Positions 51,067-61,101 of a DNA stretch of 64,000 nt are shown here, in pieces. The stretch is from RGIG3701 sp964438515. GTDB taxonomy: Bacteria; Planctomycetota; Planctomycetia; Pirellulales; Thermoguttaceae. Within the stretch, counting starts at the first letter, position 1; each line of letters opens with the position of its first letter. The translations under genes and the position numbers were made by a program. The DNA lies in the NCBI GenBank assembly GCA_964438515.1, contig CAYTLK010000006.1, positions 30,676 to 94,675 on the forward strand. Reading direction: 5' to 3'. Below the pieces are notes generated by a model that did no database searches, was not told where the DNA came from, and saw only the letters and a list, made by a program, of their open reading frames with translations.

Positions 51067-53520
51067 TTATCGAATAAGAAACAGTCTGTCGATGTACACG
51101 TTTTGGACTTCATCGGGACGCTTGGGCGGTGCGAACCAGAAGTACATGTCGGGAGTAAGTTCCACTTCTCCATAATCAATGAGTTTGTATTCCGGACCAC
51201 AGATCGTCGGAACGTCCAGCGTTTTATGAATGACGCTCTTTTTGTTTTTCTCGTCATAAATTCCACACGTCATCGCGGGACCTTCAGCAACGGCTGCATC
51301 GCAGCGGACAGCAACGTAAATGTGCCATTTTCCGGTAAAAACACCTTTAGGTGCGTACGACGCAGCCCACTCATAATGCGATCCTGGCATCTGAACTGCG
51401 GAACCGTCGGAAGCGGCCGCATCGTCGACGTTCGTTCCAAATCCCTCTGCACGTCGGTAGATGGAAAAATTGGCGTCCTGAATGTCGACCCATAATGCGG
51501 AATTCCAATCAGGATTCTTCTGTCCGAGAGCCGTCAAATCGGGATTTTTTGCCGGATGAAGCGGAAAGCGATTCACGAGATTTTCTTTGAATTCGTTCCA
51601 GTCGTATGCGGCATAAGCTTCCCGATGAAAGCGGGTCCCCTGAAGTTCAAGGAATGTGAGAAATTGTTCGGCCGCCTCGCGTGGATTTTCTGGGCCGGGG
51701 AAGGGAATTTGATTTATTTTGCAGTACAAATTCAATTCCTTCCAGCGTTCCAGCCAGTTGTAATCGAAGGAAACCAGCGCGCGATTTACACGCAGTGCGA
51801 GTTTGGGGTCGTTTTCGACGCTTTTTCTGGCGCGATTGGCGATTTCTGTCGATTTCAGCATCGTTTCTGCGTCGAGCCAGCCGTTGGTGTTTTGCAAAAA
51901 ACAGCGTAAATTATAGTCTGTCGATTCCGCCCGATCGTGCAGCGCGTTCAAATATTCCTGCAGAATGGGACCTGCGGGACCGTAATAACGCTGAAAGAAT
52001 TCGTCCCAGAGCGCTTTTTCGTCGAGATTTGGATTCCAAAGTAAGTGCGAAACGACCCAATTTCGGGGTGCGACGAAATCGCCGACGGTCGTGAAACTGT
52101 CGCCCTGTTCGAAGAGTCCGATTGTATGATTTTTCACGAAAAAACGAAGGTTCGGCGCCAAAACTCGCATGTTCGGATGGGGAAGAAGATAGTTTGAAAA
52201 ATTGGTGAGATAGTTCCAGACGAACAAATGCGGCGAAATGGCGCTCCATCCGCGAATATCTTCCGCCAGAGACTGATTCAATTCACCGGTTTCGAGCGGC
52301 TGAAGGAACGAACATTCAATCGTACAAAGTCGTACAACGACGTTTTGACGCGGTTTCACGACCTTCGGAGGTTTGCGCGTGTACTGGTACGCAAGCGTTT
52401 CGACGTACACATTTGGAAACTCTTTTTCAATGTCTTCCGCGACTTTATTCACGAATGTAATCAGCGACCCGGAATGACTTCCGTTTTCTTCATCCATCTT
52501 TCGACATTTTTCGCACGTGCAGAAACCGTGCCAGTCGTTTTGACTGATGGAGATAAATTTTGCGTCCGGGTTCTTTCGAAGCTCTTCGAGAGCGTTTTTC
52601 GTCAGTTCGGCTCGCATCTCGTCGTTTGCGAGGCACAATTGCGTTCCGCCCTCGTAAATTTGTTCTGGTTTTATGGATTTTGCAAATTCATCATACACAT
52701 TTCCGGGCTGAATCCAGCCGGGAATTCCGACTTTGCGCATTCCATCGATTTCCGGGAACCAGTCGGGATGGTCGTGAAAGTATTTTGTCGGAGGAATCAG
52801 ACGATAGAATGAATGTACGAAAAACACAAATTGATTGTGTCCGCCCCATTCGTTCGGAATCTGTTCCGAAACACCGTTACAGCGGCTGTGAACGGCAAAT
52901 TTGCCGTCAAATGCGTCGTGATAGTACGATTCTCTGTACGTGAGCGGCGGAGCGTAACGTTCGTCGGGAGCCGTAATTTCAAGCGTCGGAGTGTGCGGAA
53001 TGTCGCTTTCTGTCGACGTCCACCAGCGGCAGCCGAGCGTGTTTTCGAGGAACGTTACAACCGCATAAAGCGCCCCGCGCTTCGCATCGCCCGTAAGAAG
53101 GATGTTTCCGAACGCATCCGACTGAATCAGAATTTCGTCCTCCTTAAACGTTTCGTTTTTCAAATCTGGGAACGCTTTTTCGGCTGCTTCGGATGTTCCG
53201 ACAAAGAAAAAAGGTCCTTTTGTTTGGAAAAATGAGGAATCTGCGTAATTTGCGTCGTCGTCTTTCACAATGGAAAGCGTCGCATCGGTAATTTTTGCAA
53301 AAACGTCCTGAAGTTCGGCGGCCGCATTTTGAATCACGGGCGAGGCGTCGGCGGAAATCAGAATTTTGTACGAAGTTTTGGCGTTCTGACTGATTGTTAA
53401 TCTTTGCGTAGACTGCATATTTTGCGCATCTTCTGCAAAAACATTTGCGAGAAACTCCCATTCTGAGCCTAAAAAAAGACTCAGTACGATGGGAATCAAA
53501 AGGGTGGGTCGAATTTTCAT
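51067..53520 (-). CDS. Secreted DUF4838 protein (glycoside-hydrolase-like)
   Basis: The protein has 817 residues from ATG 53520 (AGGAG 8 bases upstream), with signal peptide MKIRPTLLIPIVLSLFLGSE. The N-terminal alpha-glucuronidase/chitobiase-like domain (AAAELQDVFAKITDATL, GALYAVVTFLENTLGCRWW) precedes the DUF4838 core: SQNDWHGFCTCEKCRKMDE, VETLAYQYTRKPPKV, VWNYLTNFSNYLLPHPN. A C-terminal beta-sandwich ends the protein. The fold suggests a GH67/GH20-like retaining hydrolase on complex glycans; no substrate is established. The start overlaps the upstream DUF58 stop by 4 bases (ATGA). Confidence 0.85.
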   Translation of the reverse strand: MKIRPTLLIPIVLSLFLGSEWEFLANVFAEDAQNMQSTQRLTISQNAKTSYKILISADASPVIQNAAAELQDVFAKITDATLSIVKDDDANYADSSFFQTKGPFFFVGTSEAAEKAFPDLKNETFKEDEILIQSDAFGNILLTGDAKRGALYAVVTFLENTLGCRWWTSTESDIPHTPTLEITAPDERYAPPLTYRESYYHDAFDGKFAVHSRCNGVSEQIPNEWGGHNQFVFFVHSFYRLIPPTKYFHDHPDWFPEIDGMRKVGIPGWIQPGNVYDEFAKSIKPEQIYEGGTQLCLANDEMRAELTKNALEELRKNPDAKFISISQNDWHGFCTCEKCRKMDEENGSHSGSLITFVNKVAEDIEKEFPNVYVETLAYQYTRKPPKVVKPRQNVVVRLCTIECSFLQPLETGELNQSLAEDIRGWSAISPHLFVWNYLTNFSNYLLPHPNMRVLAPNLRFFVKNHTIGLFEQGDSFTTVGDFVAPRNWVVSHLLWNPNLDEKALWDEFFQRYYGPAGPILQEYLNALHDRAESTDYNLRCFLQNTNGWLDAETMLKSTEIANRARKSVENDPKLALRVNRALVSFDYNWLERWKELNLYCKINQIPFPGPENPREAAEQFLTFLELQGTRFHREAYAAYDWNEFKENLVNRFPLHPAKNPDLTALGQKNPDWNSALWVDIQDANFSIYRRAEGFGTNVDDAAASDGSAVQMPGSHYEWAASYAPKGVFTGKWHIYVAVRCDAAVAEGPAMTCGIYDEKNKKSVIHKTLDVPTICGPEYKLIDYGEVELTPDMYFWFAPPKRPDEVQNVYIDRLFLIR

Positions 53521-54437
53521 TGAATAACTCCTGAAAAAATCGTTTGATGAATGGGTGTCCGTGTGTCCACCCGAATGTAATGAATTCCGAGGAGGCGACA
53601 GCCGTTTTCGATCGACTTTTGCCAGTTTCGGAGGTTTTCGATGTATTCTGCGCGAACGTTCGTCGGTGAAAGTGCGAGCGACTCGCGCGGTGATTCCAGT
53701 GATACAAATTGATGGGACGATGTAAATGGAAACTCCCATTCGTCGGGGTCCAAAAGATGAAACAGCGTGATTTCGTGTTTTTGCGCCGCCAATAACCGCA
53801 GCCGACACTGCAAAATTTCCCATGATTCCACATCAAAAAAGTCGGAAAGAAGAAAAATGCTTCCGCGGCGGGTGCATGCGGCGGCAAAAGTGTCGAAAAC
53901 GATGTCCGGAGCAGGGGATTTTTGTGATTTTCCATCCAAAAAAGGGGGATTTTCGAGGAATTTCAAACATTCCGTCCAGTGGTTTTCGCCGGTGGAAGCG
54001 CGTAGTGAGACCGTTTTTTCTCCATTCGAAGCACTTAAACTGACGAGGTCGCGCTGCTGAAGCGCCGCAAACGCCATCGTCGCCGTGACGCAGCGCGCGT
54101 ATTCCAATTTGGAAAGACGTTTGGGTTCGTTATTTCCGACGTATTCCATACTTTTTGAATAATCGTTCAGAAAATAAAAGACGGTGTTTGTGCTTTCGGT
54201 AAAACGTCGTTGAAACAGCTTTCCGGTACGCGCAAACACGCGCCAGTCGATGAATTTCGGGTCGTTTCCTTCCTCCCAGGGTTTATGATCGCGAAACTCA
54301 GTTGAAACCCCCATTCGGACGCTCGGATGTTCCCCGAACGTTACTCCGTCCGCCAGGCGTTCTGCACGCATTCTGAAGTTTCCAAGTTCGGCCAAAACTG
54401 TCGGATCGAATATCGTTTGTTTTTCATTTAGTGCCAT
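53517..54437 (-). CDS. DUF58 domain protein
   Basis: The protein has 306 residues from ATG 54437, with GGGAGG upstream; a longer frame to 54614 overlaps ComEC and is rejected. Family marks: VRMGVSTEFRDHKPWEEGND, KFIDWRVFARTGKLFQRRFTE (the R.Y..GD....IDW..AR pattern of DUF58), a VWA-like FYFLNDYSKSMEY and FLLSDFFDVESWEIL. DUF58 proteins usually pair with MoxR ATPases and are linked to chaperone or secretion functions; here it is downstream of comEC with a 10-base overlap and upstream of DUF4838. MoxR is not in the window. The partner link is unusual. Confidence 0.85.
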   Translation of the reverse strand: MALNEKQTIFDPTVLAELGNFRMRAERLADGVTFGEHPSVRMGVSTEFRDHKPWEEGNDPKFIDWRVFARTGKLFQRRFTESTNTVFYFLNDYSKSMEYVGNNEPKRLSKLEYARCVTATMAFAALQQRDLVSLSASNGEKTVSLRASTGENHWTECLKFLENPPFLDGKSQKSPAPDIVFDTFAAACTRRGSIFLLSDFFDVESWEILQCRLRLLAAQKHEITLFHLLDPDEWEFPFTSSHQFVSLESPRESLALSPTNVRAEYIENLRNWQKSIENGCRLLGIHYIRVDTRTPIHQTIFSGVIQ

Positions 54438-57400
54438 TTTTTCCAATCCTCCCGCCGGGCGCAGCCCATTTTTCCGTCTTTTACTATAAAAATGACGGCC
54501 CCTTCGCGCCCTGTATGATGAACCGTCGCGCCGTTTTTCTGAAACAGTTTTGTTGTGACGGTTTGTGCATTGTTGAACGATTCGGAAATGATGAAATATT
54601 CCGGGTCGCACCATTTATCGAACGATTCTGTACAACACGTTTTTCCACCGTGATGTGGTGCTTGTACGACGTCGCAATGGATGGGGGCGATTCCCAGTAC
54701 GCAGTCGAGTCCCGGAGGCGCCAGGTCGCCCGTCAGAAGGAATCGGTGACCTTCATATTCAAGAAGCAGAACCAGTGAATTCGCGTTTGTGTGAGTCGGG
54801 GCGTTTCGAATGCATTCCGGCGTAGGGTGCAGCACGTAAATGACGCATCCCGGTGAAAGTTCCAGCCGATCCCCTGCAGCCAGCGTTTCGAGCGGAACTT
54901 GTGCGTCTTGTACGGTCTGGCGAAGATTTTCAAGCATAATGCGAGTGTCAGAATCAATTTGCTGACGAACCCGTTCATTCTGGCTGATTCCCGAAGCCGA
55001 TTGCACGTTCGAAGCGCTCCGTGAGAGATTTTCTCCCGGTTTCTTTGATTCTGTATGATTTTTATTCTCCTTCACACATTCTCTATTACTCTCGAACACT
55101 TCGTCTTTTTTATCTTCTCTATCTTTTCCACTTTCTTTATCTTTCTCACTCACTCCATCTTTTGAAGAGGAGTCTAAAGCCGTCATCATTTGGGGAGAAA
55201 TGTAGATTTTTTCGAAGGAAAAACGGTGCATGAGTCCCGGAATCGCGTTGTAATGATCCATGTCGGGATGCGAAATTACGAGTGCATCAATTTGGTGAAC
55301 GCCGGAATTCCAAAGAAACTCCGAAATCGTTCGGACCGGATAGTCGGGCGGCGCAAACTGACCGGCGTCGAAAAGAAGATTTTTTCCATTTGGAAACTGT
55401 ATGAGAACCGAAAGCCCGTGTGAAAGCGAGATGAAGGAACATCTCAGGTCGCCGCGCCGCGACTGTTCTTGGTGCCAGAACGGAAGGAGTGCGAGGAGCA
55501 AAGCGACCAAAATCAAAATGTACTTTTTCCGATTTTGGAATTGAAAAACTGGAAAAATGCAGAACAGAATCAGCGTGGAATAAAGGAGAAAATTCCAGAA
55601 AACAGGTGTTCCGCGCATCCAAAAACAGTGGGCCGGAAGCGTCGCCGTCGTGTGAATCATCCAATCCATCACGGACAGCGCGTTGGAACAGCACCATCCG
55701 AAAAAGTTTCCCAAAAATGGAACCGAACCGAAAATCACGGTGGCGGAACCGCACATCATCGCGACCATGAGCGGCAGCCACAGCAGTACATTGAGAAAAA
55801 TTCCTGCAAATGATGCAACATGAAAAGCACGAACAACCAGCGGAAGCAGTACAACCGTCATTAAAATGGAGGAGTACAAAAGCTGAAACAGCGACGATGC
55901 GGAACGTTTCAGGAAATGAAGCACAATTTTCATGCGCGGCGCGTTGGGAACCAGAAGATTTTCGAGGGACAAACTCATTTCACGATTTTCGTTCGTTTCT
56001 TTCTGATTTTCGTCTTTCTGGATATTTTCATGTTTTTCCGTCTGTTTTAGGAACGGAATTTTCAAATAAGTTCGTTGCTTTTTTTGATTTTCGTCCTTGA
56101 TTCTTTTCCTCAATTGACGATTTAAAATTCTTTTTCTTTTGATTCCATTTTTTAAATCACTTTGGCCGTTTTTCTGTGACTGACTCAGAGCTTGTTCGTC
56201 GGAACCATCCTGCGACTTAGGTTGGTGACGTAAAATAGGCGTGAAAAACAGGGTTCCAACGGCGAGAAACGAAAGTTGGGTTCCGGTTGAAAATAATGCG
56301 GTCGGATTCAGCAGCAAAACCAGTATTCCCGCGGCTGCGAGTGCGTTCAGCTGTGAGTGACGAGCGCAAAAAATGTAGGAAATTGTCGTAATTGTAACAA
56401 TCACTCCAGCTCGAATTGCGGGGGGGCGTGCACCGCTTACGAGTACGTACAGCCACGTACAAAACAGAACGCACAAAAAAGTCGCGCCTCGGGAGGCCCT
56501 CATAAGTCGGCACACGATGAAAAAACCACTTGCAAGCAGTCCCACATGCAGACCTGAAATCGCCATAATGTGAATCGTTCCCGTTTCGAGCATTTGGGTC
56601 AAATCCTCATTGGAAATTTCATCCCTACATCCGAGAATGAGCGCCGCCGCCATGGGTTTTGTGGTCGGAGTCAGGTACTTTTCGAGACGCTGAAGAGCCG
56701 TATTTCTCAAAAATTCAACAATTCGGAACATCTTCCAAACGCGCGGTCGGGCGAGGATTTCGACATTATTTACAGAAGGAACGCGTAAAATGGATAAAAT
56801 ACGTTCCCGTCTGTAATACGTACGCGGCGAAAATAACCCCGGATTCACCTCTTCGGACGGACGAACGAGCCGACCTGAAACGCGAATGAAGTCTCCGGAA
56901 TGTAAATTCTCCGCACGCCCCACGACTCGCACAATGACGGTTCCCGATGCTGGCGTTCGATGCGTCTTGGAGTGGTGGAAAGCCGAAACATGGATCTGAA
57001 AAATGGTCGAAACCTCATCTGCGTTGGTCCCCGCGAAAATCATCGCGTCGCTCGGAAATGTAAAAATCGGAGGACGAGCGATTGTTCCTTCGAGTTTTGC
57101 GAGCATTCCAGGTTCCTGAATACGCAGGCCGAGTTCGGTTTCGGGATAGAAATTCCAGTAGAGGTGATGATAAAAACCTCCAAAAAACGCGACTCCGAAC
57201 AGTAAAAAAACGTTCACGCCAAACATTTTTACGCGAGCATGCTTCCATGAATAAAGCAGCACACCGACAAAAAACAAAAAAACGGCTCGCCACACAAACG
57301 GGATTTGTGAAAAACTCGTTTGAATCGGTTCGGAAATCAAAAAGAACGCGTCGAAAAGAATTCCGAGAATTAGCGCGACCAACACCGGAATAAGCGGACG

Positions 57401-57451
57401 ATATTCTTCAAAATTTCGATTCGATAATTTTTCTGTGGTTCCAGAACGCAT
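54428..57451 (-). CDS. comEC: ComEC/Rec2-family DNA-uptake channel protein
   Basis: The protein has 1007 residues (typical 750-800). The N-terminal hydrophobic DUF4131 domain (about 18-190) leads to the competence core with MAISGLHVGLLASGFFIVC and VSGARPPAIRAGVIVTI. The C-terminal metallo-beta-lactamase-like domain carries FDAGQFAPPDYP, DALVISHPDMDHYNAIPG and QAPHHGGKTCC. Two low-complexity inserts explain the extra length: a Lys/Gln/Asn/Glu-rich one (about 420-520) and a Ser/Lys/Asp/Glu-rich one (about 750-815). It would carry single-stranded DNA across the inner membrane in natural transformation. YifB/ComM and prepilins in the window fit. The C-terminus overlaps DUF58. Confidence 0.9.
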   Translation of the reverse strand: MRSGTTEKLSNRNFEEYRPLIPVLVALILGILFDAFFLISEPIQTSFSQIPFVWRAVFLFFVGVLLYSWKHARVKMFGVNVFLLFGVAFFGGFYHHLYWNFYPETELGLRIQEPGMLAKLEGTIARPPIFTFPSDAMIFAGTNADEVSTIFQIHVSAFHHSKTHRTPASGTVIVRVVGRAENLHSGDFIRVSGRLVRPSEEVNPGLFSPRTYYRRERILSILRVPSVNNVEILARPRVWKMFRIVEFLRNTALQRLEKYLTPTTKPMAAALILGCRDEISNEDLTQMLETGTIHIMAISGLHVGLLASGFFIVCRLMRASRGATFLCVLFCTWLYVLVSGARPPAIRAGVIVTITTISYIFCARHSQLNALAAAGILVLLLNPTALFSTGTQLSFLAVGTLFFTPILRHQPKSQDGSDEQALSQSQKNGQSDLKNGIKRKRILNRQLRKRIKDENQKKQRTYLKIPFLKQTEKHENIQKDENQKETNENREMSLSLENLLVPNAPRMKIVLHFLKRSASSLFQLLYSSILMTVVLLPLVVRAFHVASFAGIFLNVLLWLPLMVAMMCGSATVIFGSVPFLGNFFGWCCSNALSVMDWMIHTTATLPAHCFWMRGTPVFWNFLLYSTLILFCIFPVFQFQNRKKYILILVALLLALLPFWHQEQSRRGDLRCSFISLSHGLSVLIQFPNGKNLLFDAGQFAPPDYPVRTISEFLWNSGVHQIDALVISHPDMDHYNAIPGLMHRFSFEKIYISPQMMTALDSSSKDGVSEKDKESGKDREDKKDEVFESNRECVKENKNHTESKKPGENLSRSASNVQSASGISQNERVRQQIDSDTRIMLENLRQTVQDAQVPLETLAAGDRLELSPGCVIYVLHPTPECIRNAPTHTNANSLVLLLEYEGHRFLLTGDLAPPGLDCVLGIAPIHCDVVQAPHHGGKTCCTESFDKWCDPEYFIISESFNNAQTVTTKLFQKNGATVHHTGREGAVIFIVKDGKMGCARREDWKKWH

Positions 57452-57520
57452 TGAAACGAACTCCCACGACTCCGTAAAAAAACTGTTTTGTTTTTATCTA
57501 TTTTTTCTAGAATTCCTATA

Positions 57521-60025
57521 TTATTCTTGTTTTCCAACGAGAAACAGAGCCTGAATCGCTGAAAGTTCCAATCCTTTCACGCAGACGCAGCCGTCTCGCG
57601 ATTCCAGCATTTCCGCAGGAACTGTTCGGATGGAACCATCACGAGGATCCCAGATTTCAAGCGTTTTGAAGCGTCCTCGCAACTGAACGTCGAGCGAAAC
57701 CGGAACGTCCGACGAATTTGCAATGAGGTAAAAATCGCGTCCGTCTTTTACTTTGTGGATATATTGTACCATTCCGTCATAATTCGAGCCCCAGCGCGGT
57801 GCTGTTTTGACCGTCGGAAGTTCTTCTCCGTTGTGAGATTGAATTTTCACATCAGGAACGGCGCAGAATGCGTCCAACGACGTTTGAAGTTCTTCAGGAG
57901 TCGGATCGGGAAGGAAAATTGCACGATTTTGAATGATTTTCGGAACCCTTTGAATTGAAATTCCTTCGTAATTCATTGTATACTGACCGTATGCGTTTTC
58001 TGTGCGAAAATCTCGGAAGTGTTCCGGTAAAACGATGTCTTCTTGGCCGCATTTTTCCGCTTCGACGGTTCCTTGAACGCGCGGATCGACGCCGAACATT
58101 GTTTGAATCATCGTACAGATTTTCGCATCATTTTCCGCACCGCCTTCAGCCGCCCGACTTGGAAGGCGCGTCGTCGCCAGAATTTTTCCTCCTTTTTGAT
58201 AAAAATCAAAAACCTCACTCAGAGTCTGTACGGAAATCACTTCCGACCCCGTAAGAATCAAAACTTCGTATTCCTCCCAGTTTTTCTGATTGTCGAGACG
58301 AAATTTAGCCGCTCCTTCGGAATTCTGAACGATTTTACAGCGTTTCGACATCGTATCGGGGTGAAGATAGGTAAAATCGCGGTAAATTCGGGAAGTTAAA
58401 TCGCTTCCGACGGCCATATAATCCGTCTCGGCCGGGATATAAATTCCGTACGGGTATTCCCCCTTTGGGAAATTTTTGTGGAAGAAATAGAATGCTTTAA
58501 GATTGTCGATTGGATAAACAATTCCGATGTCCGCCACGTGACGGCTGTTGCGCAGAATCAGACAGATTCGGCTCACCCACTCGCCGTATGCGGGTAAAAT
58601 CTCCTTCAGATTCGGATTTCGCCACGAAATTTCCGGAGGAATGTACATTTTTTCGGGATTCGTCCAAATTCCATGCGGAAGCAGGACGTTTCCGCCGCGA
58701 CAGAAAATTTCCATCGCGCTCTTAAACAACATCTGATCGTCAAATTCCGGTTTTCCGTTGCGTTCCCCGTCGCGATAGTTTCCGTAAATCTCTACGAGAC
58801 ACAACGGTTTGTCGAAATTGTAAGCTGCGGAAGTCGGAACCTTAAATCCGTCGCGTCCGTGACCGTAATAGTGGATGGAGTCGAAAAGCGGTGCGTCGCT
58901 GTCGCGGTGCGTCAGCATTTCATCGCCGCACATATTGTTTGGCTGAATTGTGTACGGACCCTGCGGGTGTCCGCTCGACATAATTTTGTGTGCGGTGCAC
59001 CATTCATGCACCGTTTTTGCATAACCATCCGCAAATAATTCATTACGAGTCGTCCAAATTCTTACACGAGCGGCTGCGGTTTCAGGACCCATGGAATGAA
59101 AAATCGCGGGATAGTCGAGCGTGGGCGAGTGCCCGTAAAGCGCCTCGTATTTTCGATTGAACCCGGGCGTCCAGTTGCGTCCGCCCTGCGTTTGTGTAAG
59201 CGTGACGTCATCAAAAAAGGAAATCGGAATCGTCGTTCCAAAATGTTCGGGAAACCGTTCGTAAAATGCTTCGTAGGTGAGTGAAATGAATTTCCGCATT
59301 GCGTCGGGATCCATATTATCGACCTTGTTTCCATCGGAAACTGCGTAAAAAACCATCACTTTCCAGTCGCCTTCAGGAACGTTCCAGAGGATTCGGTCAC
59401 ATTCCTCCTGAAAGACGTTTGCGGAGTCGGAACTTCCCGTTTTTTTAACGAAATCCGAGAGGTCCACGCGTTCAAATGTTCGGAGATTCATCGCGGCGGC
59501 CGCCTGAATTTTCCCGTGCGTCCAATCGGAGTTGCGAGGCTGCGAAAAGCGGAATTCCGCGTTTTCTTTCGGTCCCGTAACGTCCCACGCTTCCTCATCG
59601 AGACGCTTCGTACAATCGTCAGAGAATTTCTCGTACATTTTTCCTCCGGCTGTTCCTGAAGGAAAATCCACATCATCGTAAAAAATAATTTTCTGACCGC
59701 GCGCTTTGGCCTCATTTAGAATTTTCCCAAAATACGCAAAGTACCCATCCGTTAAATAACGCGGCTCCGTCGGAACATTGCGTCCCAAAGGGAGAAAAGT
59801 GTAACCGCCAAAACCGTTTTTTGCTCCGTTTTCAAAAAAATCGTGAATCAACTCGTCGGTCAGCGGGCCGTTCGTGTGCCAGAGCGGAATCCCTTTGAGC
59901 GGAATATTGGAATCCGGAAGAATCATCGGAGCCGTCTGAAATTGCTGCTCGAGCGTTTCGGCCCTCAAAACAGCGCAAAACAAAAACAGAAATGAACACA
60001 AAAAGAGTGCGGCAGGAATTTTCAC
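57521..60025 (-). CDS. Secreted GH106-like glycoside hydrolase (alpha-L-rhamnosidase-type)
   Basis: The protein has 834 residues with a signal peptide (ALFLCSFLFLFCAVLRA). The start reads GGYTFLPLGRNVPTEPRYLT and IIFYDDVDFPSGTAGGKMYE, the pattern of GH106 (the D.n.WPSG.AGG block). Further on: TIPISFFDDVTLTQTQGGRNW, MSSGHPQGPYTIQPNNMCGDE and LCLVEIYGNYRDGERNG. A glutamine-amidotransferase-like GILAT.LPSRA and a beta-sandwich end (LSAIQALFLVG) follow. Rhamnosidase activity is inferred from the family; it would act on pectin (RG-I) or other rhamnosylated glycans. It is transcribed alone. It is comparable with GH10 at 5417 as plant-polymer catabolism. Confidence 0.75.
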   Translation of the reverse strand: MKIPAALFLCSFLFLFCAVLRAETLEQQFQTAPMILPDSNIPLKGIPLWHTNGPLTDELIHDFFENGAKNGFGGYTFLPLGRNVPTEPRYLTDGYFAYFGKILNEAKARGQKIIFYDDVDFPSGTAGGKMYEKFSDDCTKRLDEEAWDVTGPKENAEFRFSQPRNSDWTHGKIQAAAAMNLRTFERVDLSDFVKKTGSSDSANVFQEECDRILWNVPEGDWKVMVFYAVSDGNKVDNMDPDAMRKFISLTYEAFYERFPEHFGTTIPISFFDDVTLTQTQGGRNWTPGFNRKYEALYGHSPTLDYPAIFHSMGPETAAARVRIWTTRNELFADGYAKTVHEWCTAHKIMSSGHPQGPYTIQPNNMCGDEMLTHRDSDAPLFDSIHYYGHGRDGFKVPTSAAYNFDKPLCLVEIYGNYRDGERNGKPEFDDQMLFKSAMEIFCRGGNVLLPHGIWTNPEKMYIPPEISWRNPNLKEILPAYGEWVSRICLILRNSRHVADIGIVYPIDNLKAFYFFHKNFPKGEYPYGIYIPAETDYMAVGSDLTSRIYRDFTYLHPDTMSKRCKIVQNSEGAAKFRLDNQKNWEEYEVLILTGSEVISVQTLSEVFDFYQKGGKILATTRLPSRAAEGGAENDAKICTMIQTMFGVDPRVQGTVEAEKCGQEDIVLPEHFRDFRTENAYGQYTMNYEGISIQRVPKIIQNRAIFLPDPTPEELQTSLDAFCAVPDVKIQSHNGEELPTVKTAPRWGSNYDGMVQYIHKVKDGRDFYLIANSSDVPVSLDVQLRGRFKTLEIWDPRDGSIRTVPAEMLESRDGCVCVKGLELSAIQALFLVGKQE

Positions 60026-60141
60026 GTTCGGAAACCTTTTCGAGATTGGGATGCATGATTTTCAAAATAAACGAATTTTCCGTAATTATACACTCCTTCC
60101 AACAAATTTGCAAGCGGGAAGGACGCAGACGGAAGATTTTT

Positions 60142-61101
60142 TCATGAAAATTTCGAAATCTCTGGGGGAGCGAGAAAATTCAGAAAGTTGTGTCGAATCG
60201 TTTCTGCAAACTTTTCGGGCGTTTGACTCCAAATCGGCGCCGCTAAACGGTAAAAATCAGGAAGATTTGCCGCCTCTGCAACCGTCTCCGCATCCGTTTC
60301 GAGCAAAATTGAATCGAGGGAAAGAACCGGTAAAAGATGCTGAAAGCGCGACGACTCAACACGAAACGTAAACGGCGCGAAAGAATAAAACGTACGGAAA
60401 CCATTCTTTTCGGAAAAACGAATCTTATTTTCCGCAGTTCCGCTGAAAGCGTGGAACAGAATCGAGAGTCCCGCCCCTCGAAACGTCCTGCGCAGCGGTT
60501 CCCACATTTCGTCCCATGCTTTTACGCAATGAATACTGACCGCACGGCGTAATTCAACCGCAATTTCAAGCTGACGCGTAAAAACCGACATTTGAGCGGC
60601 TCGCGCCTCGATCGTCTGCAGCTCCCGCCGCACGCCATCCAATCCAATCTCACCGATATTTGCGTTGGGATTTTGTATCAATCTTTCTTTTAGCCGTTCG
60701 TCCCAACCCGTTTTTACGCTCAAAACCCACGAAGGATGAATCCCGAATGAAACCCTATTTTGCGCAGATTCCGCATTTTGAACCAAATCCCAATCTTCCT
60801 CGCACGTTCCATTCAACATTCTGAGCGTTTGAAACGCATCTGTAGATTGCGTGGATTGCAAAGATTGGGCGGGTTGTAAAATCTGACTGGGTTGCGAATT
60901 TTGCGGTATTTGTTGTGATTGGAGTGCTGAAAACGACGATTGTGATTGAGATTGTGATTGAATTTTTGTTTGAATTTCCGGTTCAAAAAAGCATCCTTTG
61001 AGCGTCGAGTCTCGCAGAATGTGTATATGCGCATCGGTTAAATCATACAAAAAACAAAAAATATTCAAAAGTCTTGCATATATTTCAAAAAATTCAATCA
61101 A
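60142..61101 (-). CDS. TatD-family metal-dependent hydrolase with Gln/Ser-rich insert
   Basis: The protein has 319 residues. TIM-barrel metallo-hydrolase marks: TDAHIHI (HxH), FGIHPSWVL, IGEIGLDGV, VSIHCVKAWDEMWE, LFHAFSGTAEN and LLETDAE, the six metal positions of TatD. A stretch of about 55 residues (43-97) near the first metal motif is made of Gln, Ser and Pro units (IQSQSQSQS, SQPSQILQPAQSLQ) absent from usual TatD. TatD acts as a 3'-5' DNase or amidohydrolase. ATG 61101 overlaps the end of the histidine kinase gene by 8 bases, so it is likely the second gene of that operon. Confidence 0.8.
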   Translation of the reverse strand: MIEFFEIYARLLNIFCFLYDLTDAHIHILRDSTLKGCFFEPEIQTKIQSQSQSQSSFSALQSQQIPQNSQPSQILQPAQSLQSTQSTDAFQTLRMLNGTCEEDWDLVQNAESAQNRVSFGIHPSWVLSVKTGWDERLKERLIQNPNANIGEIGLDGVRRELQTIEARAAQMSVFTRQLEIAVELRRAVSIHCVKAWDEMWEPLRRTFRGAGLSILFHAFSGTAENKIRFSEKNGFRTFYSFAPFTFRVESSRFQHLLPVLSLDSILLETDAETVAEAANLPDFYRLAAPIWSQTPEKFAETIRHNFLNFLAPPEISKFS

